Positions 7,866 to 16,597 of a DNA stretch of 36,379 nucleotides are shown in pieces. The position numbers were made by a program, and so were the translations under genes. Source of the stretch: Anaerolineae bacterium (GTDB lineage Bacteria; Chloroflexota; Anaerolineae; 4572-78; J111); NCBI GenBank assembly GCA_020433805.1, contig JAGRBZ010000031.1, positions 1-36,379 on the forward strand, read 5' to 3'. The notes under the pieces were generated by a model, which worked only from the letters and a program-made list of their open reading frames with translations, made no database searches and was not told the origin of the DNA. Every line of letters starts with the position of its first letter. Position 1 is the first letter of the stretch.

Positions 7866-8810
7866 ATGCGTAAGCTCGATTATCTTCACCCCCGTAAGTT
7901 AAACCCCGCCGATGAACTGCGCGATTTACTGCAACAATTAGAGAATAGCCAACCTCAACTTAAAACGATGAACCCGACCCAGGCGTTGACCACGTTGCGC
8001 AATTTAGACCAGGCTTACGATTTATTTGCCGAACTCGAAGTAACGGGCGCAGATTTGGAGGCCGAAAGAGGCCGATTTACGAGTATTCAGGCTCATCTTA
8101 AAAAGTATGTTGGACCGTTTCTAAAAGGTTTAGGTGGCCCGGCAGCTTTAAGCGAGTATCGCCCCCAGCCGGCTCCGTCTCGGGAGCGCTGGTGGTGGTA
8201 TATTCACGAGATGGTCGCTGCCCACCAGAAGCGTATCATGAAGCAGATAATGATCATTGTCGGAAGTATCGTTGTTGTCATTGTCGGTTTGATTATCGCT
8301 TTTAACACGGTTTTGGCCCCTTCTCCGGAAGCGATTGCCCGGCTGCAAGGTGAAAATCGCTCGCTTGATGCCTTTGATCTTGGCGATTACGAAGGGGCAT
8401 TGGCTGCGGTGGATACGGCGCGAGAAGTGATACCAAACGACGTTACACTCTTAATTCTGAGAGGTATTTTTCTTGAAACGTTGGGGCGTGAGCAAGAGTC
8501 TCACGACAGTTTCGAGCAGGCACAGCAGGCAATCGATGAACCCGCCGATTTTTATGTAGGACGCGCCCAATATTACTTGCGCACTAATCAGGTGGATAAA
8601 GCAGAGGGCGATATTCGCACGGCTCTGGATATTGATGATACCATTGCGCACGCCTGGTTGATGTTAGGGCAAGTACTTGAAGTGCAAGATAGACGGGGCG
8701 AGGCAATTATGGCCTATCAGCAAGCCTCAAACCTGGCTATTGAGAATGGTGATAATGAAGTGGTGGTATTGGCCCGATTGGCGTTAGGGCGAATTAGCGC
8801 TGCCCCTTGA
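7866..8810 (+). CDS. TPR-repeat protein with one membrane helix
   Basis: This 314-residue protein has an unrecognised N-terminal helical part (1-120). One strong membrane segment follows at about 127-150 (hydrophobic run after basic HQKRIMKQ). The C-terminal part (about 165-310) is built of tetratricopeptide-like helical pairs, for example DYEGALAAVDTAREVIPND and AHAWLMLGQVLEVQDRRGEA. There is no N-terminal signal peptide; the basic residues before the helix suggest the N-terminus is inside and the TPRs outside. It starts at ATG 7866, just after the deaminase stop, so the two are probably cotranscribed. TPR domains usually serve as protein-binding scaffolds; the partner is unknown. Confidence 0.8.
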   Translation: MRKLDYLHPRKLNPADELRDLLQQLENSQPQLKTMNPTQALTTLRNLDQAYDLFAELEVTGADLEAERGRFTSIQAHLKKYVGPFLKGLGGPAALSEYRPQPAPSRERWWWYIHEMVAAHQKRIMKQIMIIVGSIVVVIVGLIIAFNTVLAPSPEAIARLQGENRSLDAFDLGDYEGALAAVDTAREVIPNDVTLLILRGIFLETLGREQESHDSFEQAQQAIDEPADFYVGRAQYYLRTNQVDKAEGDIRTALDIDDTIAHAWLMLGQVLEVQDRRGEAIMAYQQASNLAIENGDNEVVVLARLALGRISAAP

Positions 8811-8835
8811 CATCAGCCTGGGAGCTTAGTACACT
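8807..8835 (+). promoter_or_regulatory. promoter of clpS
   Basis: A perfect TTGACA (8807-8812) overlaps the stop codon of the TPR gene and is followed after 17 bases by TACACT (8830-8835). The start point would be near 8842. ClpS is therefore probably transcribed separately from the genes before it. Confidence 0.55.
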
Positions 8836-8871
8836 CTAAACGCAAATAGTTTTTGGGTAATAAAAGGTGCT

Positions 8872-9303
8872 GTGGAGAAAATGAAAACGTTTACAATCTG
8901 GTGTTCTCCCCACGAAAATGGGTTTACGTCGATAGAGTCAGCCGATTTTTTTCGTCTGAACCTTGCTTCTGAGCCGGACACGGACACGGATACCGATACC
9001 CAGACCGATACGGATATCGATCTCGAATTCATCGTCATGAGTGATGAAGAGTTAGAGCGCCCTTACCGGGTTATCATTCATAACGACAATGTGACCACGT
9101 TTGAATTTGTTATTCATATTTTGGTGACGGTTTTTGGGGTAACATTTATTCGTGCCACGCGCATTGCCTACGAAGCGCACAGCGCTGGAAATTCCTACGT
9201 TTGTACATTGCCCCTTGATGAAGCCAAAAGTAAGGTGTTTAAAGCCCAATATGCGGCCAGGCAAGAAGGATTTCCTCTTACTTTCACTATCGAACCCGAA
9301 TAA
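8872..9303 (+). CDS. clpS: ClpS adaptor for Clp protease (N-end rule)
   Basis: The C-terminal 80 residues are a ClpS core: RPYRVIIHNDNVTTFEFV with the N71/D72/T75 ligand pocket, then EAHSAGNSYV with the pocket His (H103), and a final strand FPLTFTIEPE. ClpS delivers N-degron substrates to ClpA/ClpC with ClpP. Two features are odd. The position of the E. coli gatekeeper Met (N-D-D-Y-T-P-M) is Phe here (F77). The N-terminal extension holds an alternating Asp-Thr tract (residues 36-50). The start is uncertain: GTG 8872, ATG 8881 (GGAG 3 bases before, too close) or ATG 9039, which would leave a minimal ClpS. The gene ends 11 bases from the stop of the convergent LamG gene. Confidence 0.9.
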   Translation: MEKMKTFTIWCSPHENGFTSIESADFFRLNLASEPDTDTDTDTQTDTDIDLEFIVMSDEELERPYRVIIHNDNVTTFEFVIHILVTVFGVTFIRATRIAYEAHSAGNSYVCTLPLDEAKSKVFKAQYAARQEGFPLTFTIEPE

Positions 9304-9314
9304 ACAACCCTCAT

Positions 9315-10874
9315 TTATTTTGGCAGAGTCGAACTAAGAAATTCAAAGGGGCGATCAAAGATCGTTAAATTCACCTGTCCCTTACCGGTTAGTTGCCAGG
9401 TTGTTTCTCCGGGGGGGACACTCCATTCTAAAATTAGTTTATCAAAAGTAAGCTGAGATGCGATATCGGTGGCAACATTCACGTGAGAAGTGAGTGTAAG
9501 ATCCAAAAGGTTATACTCAAAAGTGGTGTCGAACGTTTCGTTCGGGCCGATGCCGAAATTCTCGTCAAGCGTCATTTTCCCTTTAGCCACAATTGTAGGG
9601 GCAAAACTTGCGGCAACTTCCGTTGCATCTAAAGCTCGGTTGTAAATAGCCACTTTGTAATATTCGCCTGACCAAGGTCGTTTGCCGCTAATTTCGTTGG
9701 CTAATCCCAATCGACAAAGTTCCGTGTCCCAACTTGAGAAATCACCCTCAACAACTTCTTCAACCTTTTGTATTCCATTTACATAAATTCTGGTTTGGCC
9801 CGATTGATTGCGGGTAAAGACAATTTGAGACAATTCCGTTTGTGATGTACCGGCCGGTGTTGTGGTCGACGGTAGTCCATTTCGATTGGTCGTTTCGGTA
9901 CGAACCCGAACATCGTAGACATCTGAAGGATATTCTCCCCACAAGCCTTGCCCTAGCGTAAAATTACGCCGGCCTGTGTTCCGTGAAAGGGTAACGATAC
10001 GAGCCGGCCCATCCTGAACCGTGTTGGCCGGTTTGACCCAGGCTTCAATAGTAAGTTCGCTCGTACGCTGGCAAGCTGCAACCAGATCGGAAATGGGATT
10101 GGGTTTTCCCTTCTTTATATTTGGCGAGGCAATAAGGGAGCGTTCGGTCGGTGTCGCCGACAGACCTCCTTGTTTGAGCCAGGTCGCGGCATCTAAATCC
10201 TCTATTGTCAGGTTGATTGGTTCTCCGATACCGGCCTGATCATACAACGTCTCCCCATCTTTTTCATCAAAGGTATAAAGCACTTGGGGAGGTACAATAC
10301 CGGTTTTATTGTGCTTGACTTCCAAACTGTCCAAAGCGAGTGTGCCAATGTCATCAAATATCAAGTTGCTTGGATTTTTTTCTTTATTATAGTTGAATTG
10401 TAAACCGGCTACCGGATCGAATTCGGCGACCAGAGCAATCGATTGATTGATAAAGTTAATGGTCACTTCACCCGTAGCCGAGAAAGTTGTATTTGAGGCA
10501 TCTTTCTTCTCGATGAATGCGATGTTCAGCGCTTCAAAAATGGCCTCACCATATGGCCCAAAAGGCTCATTGTAGGTAATGTTTAGAGATATTTCCTGGG
10601 TTTCTTGATTATATAAAAGATTGGCTGAAAAAGGCGTATCCAGCGAAGAGGAAAAAATGTGGAGGCGGGCATAACTGGTGTCTTTAAGGGTAAATTGACC
10701 GCCTAAAACTTGCTCAACTAATTCAAAGGCATCAATTATGGCTTGATTGGTGGGGTTAAAAAATTTAAGACCATCGGTGCGAATGTGATATTGATAAGAG
10801 AGTTTGGCTGTAACTGAATTGGCAGATTGAAAATCTATTCTACCATTACCAATAATCACCGGGTTGTCTAACAT
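9315..10874 (-). CDS. LamG/concanavalin-like domain protein
   Basis: This is a 519-residue protein. The middle (about 190-420) reads as a LamG jelly-roll: VLYTFDEKDGETLYDQAG, LTIEAWVKP, a QTRIYVNG block and YKVAIYNRALDATEVAASF, which is the typical LamG ending. It is flanked by beta-rich N-terminal (1-185) and C-terminal (about 425-519) parts that I do not recognise. They look alike in style, as if LamG were inserted into one fold. There is no signal peptide and no membrane helix, which is unusual for a carbohydrate- or surface-binding domain. Its ATG lies 29 bases inside the 3' end of the HAD gene, so the two are translationally coupled. Function is unknown. Confidence 0.7.
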   Translation of the reverse strand: MLDNPVIIGNGRIDFQSANSVTAKLSYQYHIRTDGLKFFNPTNQAIIDAFELVEQVLGGQFTLKDTSYARLHIFSSSLDTPFSANLLYNQETQEISLNITYNEPFGPYGEAIFEALNIAFIEKKDASNTTFSATGEVTINFINQSIALVAEFDPVAGLQFNYNKEKNPSNLIFDDIGTLALDSLEVKHNKTGIVPPQVLYTFDEKDGETLYDQAGIGEPINLTIEDLDAATWLKQGGLSATPTERSLIASPNIKKGKPNPISDLVAACQRTSELTIEAWVKPANTVQDGPARIVTLSRNTGRRNFTLGQGLWGEYPSDVYDVRVRTETTNRNGLPSTTTPAGTSQTELSQIVFTRNQSGQTRIYVNGIQKVEEVVEGDFSSWDTELCRLGLANEISGKRPWSGEYYKVAIYNRALDATEVAASFAPTIVAKGKMTLDENFGIGPNETFDTTFEYNLLDLTLTSHVNVATDIASQLTFDKLILEWSVPPGETTWQLTGKGQVNLTIFDRPFEFLSSTLPK

Positions 10875-11601
10875 GGACTATTTGCTCCTCTGCCTCATTT
10901 TCCGAGTATTGTTTCGGATAGATCAACTTTTCGATATCAAACAAATTATCGATTACCATTGCGGCCGTGCCGGGCTTCCGCCCTGGTCGATTAATAAGCA
11001 CTGCATCCATACCCACATTGTTTGCTCCCACAATATCATCGAGATAGTTGTCACCAACGTACAGGATTTGGTCGGCGGGAACACCAGCTTCTTCTATTGC
11101 GATTTCAAAAATTCGGGGGTGTGGCTTGGTTACTTCTACTATAGCCGAAACGATAATAAAGTTAAAATAGTCGAAAAGTTCTAATTTAGGCAGAAGATCA
11201 AGCAAATGCGTACCATAATTAGAGATAACGCCCATTGGAACACCTTGGGCTTTGAGGCGTTCTAAAACAGGAATTGTGTCGGGGAAGTTGCTATCAAAGT
11301 AGTTATCTTTGAAAAGCATCCACATGCGCTGAGCAGAGGTGGGATTTTGGGGGAAAAGTTCCAGAAAAATAGACAACCACCAATTATTGATACTGGCGTC
11401 ATCAAGGCCAATACCAACAGCTTCATCTCGCCTTATGGAAAGGGTGCGAATCATTTTAAGACGCAATTCCGTGGCAGATGCGTAAGGGTGGGGTGTGTCA
11501 ACCGTTGCTAAAAATTCAGCAAATGGAGCATCGTCTTCGAAGCCTACCAGGGTCCCCCCGACATCAAAAATTACAGTGTGATAACGACGGTTGTGGCTCA
11601 A
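10846..11601 (-). CDS. HAD-superfamily hydrolase
   Basis: This 251-residue protein is of the HAD-IA type (Cof/YjjG-like size with an alpha-helical cap). Motif I is VIFDVGGTLVG with nucleophile D13. Motif II is VISNYGT, motif III the Lys in VTKPHPRIFEIA, and motif IV GDNYLDDIVGA. The second Asp of the phosphatase D-x-D motif is Gly here, as in several non-phosphatase or poorly active HAD members, so phosphatase activity is not assured. It starts at TTG 11601 with AAGG about 9 bases before. It has its own promoter (11649-11677) behind menE and overlaps the LamG gene by 29 bases. Confidence 0.88.
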   Translation of the reverse strand: MSHNRRYHTVIFDVGGTLVGFEDDAPFAEFLATVDTPHPYASATELRLKMIRTLSIRRDEAVGIGLDDASINNWWLSIFLELFPQNPTSAQRMWMLFKDNYFDSNFPDTIPVLERLKAQGVPMGVISNYGTHLLDLLPKLELFDYFNFIIVSAIVEVTKPHPRIFEIAIEEAGVPADQILYVGDNYLDDIVGANNVGMDAVLINRPGRKPGTAAMVIDNLFDIEKLIYPKQYSENEAEEQIVHVRQPGDYW

Positions 11602-11648
11602 GGGACTAACCTTATGTGGATTTAAAGATCTGAAAGAACCCTGTCGCC

Positions 11649-11677
11649 ATTATAATAGAGTTAAACAAATAAGACAA
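11649..11677 (-). promoter_or_regulatory. promoter of the HAD-LamG pair
   Basis: On the minus strand TTGTCT (11677-11672) is followed after 17 bases by a perfect TATAAT (11654-11649), giving a start near 11642. It lies between the menE stop and the HAD start, so HAD and LamG need not depend on men operon transcription. Confidence 0.55.
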
Positions 11678-11688
11678 ACGAGAAGTTT

Positions 11689-13179
11689 CTAAACAACATG
11701 GCGACGAACCTCATCGCGTCGAACTTTGCCCGACGCCGTACGTGGCAAGGCGTCAATAAAAAGAATAGTGCGGGGAAGTTTGTACCCCGCTAGATAATCG
11801 CGGCAGAAATCCATCAGTTCTTGGGCTGAAATATTCATATCTGGCTTGCCAACCACCATCGCCGCCACGCGCTGGCCCCACTCAACATCTTCAATGCCGA
11901 AAACGCAGGCTTCGTCGACAGCCGGGTGCTGGCGCAAAACGGCCTCAACCTCTACCGGATACACATTTTCGCCACCGGAAACGATCAAATCCGCGCGTCG
12001 CTGGACGATCCACAAATCGCCCTCGTTGTCCAGATAGCCCATATCGCCGGTATAAAGTTCGCCATCGCGGAGTGTTTTGGTGGTGGCTTCAGGCTGCCGG
12101 TAGTAGCCGTGCATGACCGTTGGCCCGCTAAGGACCACCTCGCCGATAGTGCCCGTTTCTACCGTTTGCCCTTTGGTGTCTACTATTCGCAATGACGAAA
12201 ACATAATCGGTTTGCCAACATGGCCAGGTTTGCGTTTGACATCATCAGGCGAAGCCGTAGCGACCTGCGAGGCGGCCTCTGTTAAGCCATAGGTCGTTGC
12301 TACCGGCAGATCCAGAGCGATACATTGGTCGACCAACTCAGCCGTGGCCGCCGCCCCGCCAACCAATACACAGCGTAACCGCGATCGGGCTAACGTCTCG
12401 GCAGAGGTGTCAAGGAGCCGATGTAACATCGTCGGCACAACGGAGATGAGCGTTACGGCTTGATGGTCGAGCGCGTGGCGCACATTGGCTTCATTAAAAC
12501 CATGTTGCAGCACGACGGTTGTTCCATAAAGGCAGCATCGTAGCACAATGGCCATGCCGCCCACGTGGTATAGTGGCATACAGAGCAGCCAACGATCATC
12601 ACCAACGGTTCCAAGCCGGTAAGCAGAGGCGGTTGCGCTCCAAAAGTGATTGCTGTAACGCAACATCGCGCCCTTAGGCCGACCTGTTGTGCCGGAGGTA
12701 TAGATGATGCCTTGAATACCATCCAACTGTAGAGAGCGAGCTTGCCAGTGGGCAAGATTTTCGGCGGGAGTGTCATCCAACGCGACTATCTTGTTTGTCG
12801 ATGGTGGATCAACCGAAAGTGTTTGAGCCACGTGACTTGTTAAGTCGGCGGCTGTGGCCTCGGTTTCGCAGCCGCATATAAGCAGCCTACTGTCCGACTG
12901 CTCGATTTGCCAACGGAGTTCTTCGGCGGTGAGACGAATGTTGAGCGGTACGATAGTAGCATTGAGGCGAGCTAGAGCGTGAATAATGATCACAAACTCG
13001 ACCCGATTTGACATCAGCACGGCTACGTGCCGGCCCGTCGTCACACCATATGTTGATAATTTGGCTGAGTATGCAGCCACCTCTTGATTGAGTTCGACAT
13101 ATGTCCAGCACTGCTCACCAAAGAGCAGCGCTACTTTTGCCGGTGAAATTTTGGCCCTATGGGCTAACCAGTCGAGCAT
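11689..13179 (-). CDS. menE: o-succinylbenzoate-CoA ligase MenE
   Basis: This 496-residue acyl-CoA synthetase of the ANL family activates o-succinylbenzoate with ATP and CoA in menaquinone synthesis. The P-loop IIYTSGTTGRPKGAM, the ATTYGLTEAAS core (A5), the hinge YTGDMGYLD and the C-terminal Lys motif LPRTASGKVRRDEV are all present. Length is normal. The ANL family is broad, but the position after menF and menD settles the role. It starts at ATG 13179. A hairpin element lies in the 187-base gap between menD and this gene. No clear Shine-Dalgarno sequence is visible before the ATG. Confidence 0.92.
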   Translation of the reverse strand: MLDWLAHRAKISPAKVALLFGEQCWTYVELNQEVAAYSAKLSTYGVTTGRHVAVLMSNRVEFVIIIHALARLNATIVPLNIRLTAEELRWQIEQSDSRLLICGCETEATAADLTSHVAQTLSVDPPSTNKIVALDDTPAENLAHWQARSLQLDGIQGIIYTSGTTGRPKGAMLRYSNHFWSATASAYRLGTVGDDRWLLCMPLYHVGGMAIVLRCCLYGTTVVLQHGFNEANVRHALDHQAVTLISVVPTMLHRLLDTSAETLARSRLRCVLVGGAAATAELVDQCIALDLPVATTYGLTEAASQVATASPDDVKRKPGHVGKPIMFSSLRIVDTKGQTVETGTIGEVVLSGPTVMHGYYRQPEATTKTLRDGELYTGDMGYLDNEGDLWIVQRRADLIVSGGENVYPVEVEAVLRQHPAVDEACVFGIEDVEWGQRVAAMVVGKPDMNISAQELMDFCRDYLAGYKLPRTILFIDALPRTASGKVRRDEVRRHVV

Positions 13180-13226
13180 GATGGTAAGTCAGCGTAGGAT
13201 AAAAATAGAAATTTAGAATTTAGTAT

Positions 13227-13362
13227 GAGTTACGCAGTTGAACTAAGACATAAGATTGGTTCAGTCTTAAACGATCAAATTAAGCCTAAATCAAGGTGTA
13301 AAACGGTTGAACTCCGGTTGAAGGCTTAGTTGGAGACTGAACCAATCTAAACTGCGTAACTT
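13227..13362. repeat. hairpin element, copy 2 (possible MITE) between menD and menE
   Basis: The ends GAGTTACGCAGTT (13227-13239) and AACTGCGTAACTT (13350-13362) are inverted copies, matching copy 1 at 548-673. Inside, a perfect 15-base inverted repeat pairs AGATTGGTTCAGTCT (13253-13267) with AGACTGAACCAATCT (13334-13348), and weaker pairing continues inward. The interior differs from copy 1. The right end lies 4 bases after the menD stop codon. In RNA it would form a long hairpin in the men transcript. No open reading frame or T-run terminator is present. Confidence 0.65.
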
Positions 13363-13366
13363 CTAT

Positions 13367-15145
13367 TTAGGCTAATTTTTTGACAACTTTTTTGGCAATT
13401 TTTCGACGCATTTCTTCGTGCAACACGGCGTCGGTTGCAACTTCGATGACGCAAGAGTTGGGTGCTTTGATGGCTTCTTCAAGCTTATTTCGAAACGCAT
13501 CTCGCGTCGATACGGCAAAATAATCGGCACCGAACATCCGCACTATCGGCTCAAACTGTAATTCATGGGGTGTAACGAAAAGTTCGGTAAAGGGTGGATC
13601 AAAATTGGCGATGGGCAGCCGGTGAAATATACCGCCGCCGTTGTTATTGATTAAGACGATGGTTATTTTTACATTACAGCGCTGCAAAGCCAGCAGACTG
13701 TTGAGATCATGATAAAAGGCGAGATCGCCAATAACCAAGACCAATGGATACTCGGTTGTCTTCGCTGCGCCCAGGGCACTGGCTATCGTTCCGTCGATGC
13801 CGCTTGCGCCGCGATTGGCAAAGACCCGAATGTGTTTGGGTGTAGGGCAGCTAAATTGATCAAGGTGACGTACCGGTAGACTGCTGGCTACATAGAGCAG
13901 CGAGTCAACGGAGAGAAGATCAACCACATCGGTGAGGATGGCTCCTTCAAAATAGTTGTCATCTCTATTTTTGATGAAAACTTCTTGTGCTTCTTTTTCA
14001 GCCTGTTCAAACTGGGCCACCCAAGAGTTATTTCTTAATTTTGTGTTACGAAGCTGAGAAGCAATAAATCGGCATGTCATAGCCGGATCAGCTTCGATGA
14101 AGTGGGTTAGGTTGTGGGTATCATCCTGCCAGACGCCACTGTTGCTAATTGCAATTTGCCGACAATCGGACTGTGCAGCTAAATAGTCGCTTAATGATTT
14201 TGAAATCGGCATCGCCCCGAAGCGCAAAATCAGTTGGGGTGCATCCCACCGCTGGGTAACTTCAGGCTGCATAAACGTTTCATAGCTGCCGTAAACCTGA
14301 ACATTATTCTGGTTGAGATGCGGCCCAAAGCGAACGCCGGATAGAGCATCGGCCAGAATTGGGTATTTTGTTGCCTGGGCCAATTTACTAAGCGCCCTCG
14401 GAAAATCGTTTCCATCGCAGCGAGGGCCGCAAATGATCAGCCCTCGCGGTGCGTTGATAACAGCATCGAGCAGCAGATCAAGCTGAGTGGCTGTTGGCGC
14501 AATTTTTCCGTGGCTGATAAGCGTAAAAGGTTGGTTATTAATACGGCTATCAACCCGGTTGCGACGCAGTTGATCGAGCATGTCGTTTGAGTCGGGTGTT
14601 GGCTCAAGCGGTTTGCGAAATGGAAAGTTGAGATGAACCGGGCCGACCGATAATCCTTGTGCTGTGGCTATAGCCCGTGCAGCCAGCGTGCGCAGCGAGC
14701 GAATAGTCACCTCGGGTGGGTCGGCTTCCGGCAGCCCGACATCAACAAACCATCGGACGTGATCGCCAAACATTTTTAGTTGATCGATGGTTTGGTTTGA
14801 GCCGCTATGACGCAGTTCGGGCGGACGGTCGGTGGTTAAAACTAGCAATGGAACCTGCGCATAATAGGCTTCGGTGACCGCCGGATGTAGATTAGAGGTG
14901 GCCGTACCCGAAGTGCAGACGACGGCCACGGCTTGCTCACTAGCTAATGCCACACCGAGTGCAAAAAAACCGGCTCCTCGCTCATCCAGCAGCGAATGGA
15001 CGTTGATGTCGATGTGGTGAGCAAAAGCCACGGTTAGCGGCGTTGAGCGCGAACCGGGCGCAATGCAGACATGTCGAAGACCGGCCCGTGCCAGTTCATC
15101 GACAAAAATTTCAGCCCACAGCGTGCTCCGATTGGGTGCTGTCAT
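13367..15145 (-). CDS. menD: SEPHCHC synthase MenD
   Basis: This 592-residue ThDP-dependent enzyme adds 2-oxoglutarate to isochorismate, the first committed step of menaquinone synthesis. The N-terminal IAPGSRSTPLT motif (isochorismate binding) and catalytic Glu in LLDERGAGFFALG (E55) are present. The C-terminal ThDP/Mg site reads VLVIGDLAFYHD followed by INNNGGGIF. Length is typical. ATG 15145 overlaps the menF stop (ATGA), so the two are coupled; GGGAGGG lies about 11 bases upstream. A hairpin element follows directly after the stop. Confidence 0.97.
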   Translation of the reverse strand: MTAPNRSTLWAEIFVDELARAGLRHVCIAPGSRSTPLTVAFAHHIDINVHSLLDERGAGFFALGVALASEQAVAVVCTSGTATSNLHPAVTEAYYAQVPLLVLTTDRPPELRHSGSNQTIDQLKMFGDHVRWFVDVGLPEADPPEVTIRSLRTLAARAIATAQGLSVGPVHLNFPFRKPLEPTPDSNDMLDQLRRNRVDSRINNQPFTLISHGKIAPTATQLDLLLDAVINAPRGLIICGPRCDGNDFPRALSKLAQATKYPILADALSGVRFGPHLNQNNVQVYGSYETFMQPEVTQRWDAPQLILRFGAMPISKSLSDYLAAQSDCRQIAISNSGVWQDDTHNLTHFIEADPAMTCRFIASQLRNTKLRNNSWVAQFEQAEKEAQEVFIKNRDDNYFEGAILTDVVDLLSVDSLLYVASSLPVRHLDQFSCPTPKHIRVFANRGASGIDGTIASALGAAKTTEYPLVLVIGDLAFYHDLNSLLALQRCNVKITIVLINNNGGGIFHRLPIANFDPPFTELFVTPHELQFEPIVRMFGADYFAVSTRDAFRNKLEEAIKAPNSCVIEVATDAVLHEEMRRKIAKKVVKKLA

Positions 15146-16575
15146 TCGCGGGTTAACCCTCCCAGGGCGTCGGTAAGCGGCTTGAATTTGAGTTGGGTTT
15201 CACGCCATTCTTTCTCGGGAACCGAGTCGGCCACAATACCCGCCCCGGCATAGAGCATTGTCTCTTGACTGACACTTACCGCCGACCGAATGGCAACCGC
15301 AAAGGCTCCGTTCTGGCGCGGATCGATCCAGCCGATTGGCGAGCCATACCAGCCTCTGGAGACCGGTTCGGCTTCATTAATAATCGAAAGCGCAACTTTG
15401 CGAGGGCGACCACCCAAGGCTGGGGTCGGGTGTAATGCTTGGATGACGGGCAAAATACCTTTTGAGCGTTTTATGCGGCCGGTAATCGCGGTCTGCAAAT
15501 GTTGAATATTGCTTAGTTTAAGCAAGGTCGGTTCCGGTGCAACTTCTAAGCGGGTCATAATGGGCCGTAATTTTTCTTCCATGACGTCAACAACCAGGGC
15601 CTGTTCGTGCCGTTCTTTGGGGTTGGTCATCAATTCTTGACCCAAGGCATCGTCTTCTTCGGGGGTTTCTCCACGTCGAATAGAGCCGGCCAGAGCTGCG
15701 GTGCGCAGTTCCGATTTTGTTACTTCGGCCAGTAGTTCGGGGGAGGCTCCATAAAAAGCGTGACCCGGTACCGGCTCGAATAGGAAGCGATAGCAGTCGG
15801 GATAGTTTTGCTTAAGGCGGATCAGGGTATCAATGGGATCGATGGCTTGTTTTGAACGCATTCGACGCGCACGGGCCAAAACCACCTTTTCCAAATCGCC
15901 GCGACGAATGCGGCAGGTTACCTTTGATACCAGCCGATTCCAGGTTTCGGGTGTCATAATATCATCAAAAGAACGATGAACCTGTTTGGCGGCTACCTTA
16001 GCTACTTCGCCTTGCTCTAAATTGGCAATAACCAGCAGCCGGCGGATTTCTTCGTGCATCTGCCAGGCGATCTGTTCAGGATCCTCTTTGGGGCCAAGCG
16101 GTTGGTTTACGGTCAGCCATGTTTCGTCATCTTTAAATTGCATGAGTTGGATGCGCGGCAGCACGAAGCGGGCCGCCGGAAAGGCCGACCACAGCGCTTG
16201 CGGTTTGTCTTCTAATTGAAAGGAAAAACCTCCGAACAAACGTGGGCCAACCTTGTCCGGCGTGTCATCGTTAAGGCATATTATATTGCGGAACAGGTCC
16301 CATGATTGCTTGCGGATATCTTCAAAGCGATTGTTTCCGTCGGCCATAAGCATAGCGGCCACGTCATATCCGGCTATCGCAACGGGCGAATTGTTGCTTT
16401 CCCAATATACGCGGGGAGTGTTTTCAGCGTGTCGTAAAAACTTTAATAGTGAGACAGAGGGCCACCGTAGACTATAGCTAATAAAAGTCGGTTTTCTCGG
16501 TCGGATTGCTGCCTTAGCAAGGAGTATGAGTTGGTCGGCCATATTGACCGGAAGCGTAATAGCGGTTTTGATCAT
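15142..16575 (-). CDS. menF: isochorismate synthase MenF
   Basis: This 477-residue chorismate-binding enzyme converts chorismate to isochorismate. The family blocks are LEKVVLARARR, the YGASPELLAEV strand, TAALAGSIRRGETPEED, the PKERHEQALVVD metal and substrate region, HPTPALGGRPR, and the C-terminal AGAGIVADSVPEKEWRET. The frame is open up to 16638, but the ATG at 16575 is chosen because AGAAAGGG stands just upstream and the upstream stretch overlaps tetR. It sits 22 bases after tetR and shares ATGA with menD. Menaquinone rather than siderophore or salicylate use is inferred from menD and menE. Confidence 0.95.
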   Translation of the reverse strand: MIKTAITLPVNMADQLILLAKAAIRPRKPTFISYSLRWPSVSLLKFLRHAENTPRVYWESNNSPVAIAGYDVAAMLMADGNNRFEDIRKQSWDLFRNIICLNDDTPDKVGPRLFGGFSFQLEDKPQALWSAFPAARFVLPRIQLMQFKDDETWLTVNQPLGPKEDPEQIAWQMHEEIRRLLVIANLEQGEVAKVAAKQVHRSFDDIMTPETWNRLVSKVTCRIRRGDLEKVVLARARRMRSKQAIDPIDTLIRLKQNYPDCYRFLFEPVPGHAFYGASPELLAEVTKSELRTAALAGSIRRGETPEEDDALGQELMTNPKERHEQALVVDVMEEKLRPIMTRLEVAPEPTLLKLSNIQHLQTAITGRIKRSKGILPVIQALHPTPALGGRPRKVALSIINEAEPVSRGWYGSPIGWIDPRQNGAFAVAIRSAVSVSQETMLYAGAGIVADSVPEKEWRETQLKFKPLTDALGGLTRE

Positions 16576-16597
16576 GATTGACCCTTTCTCTTGGTTG

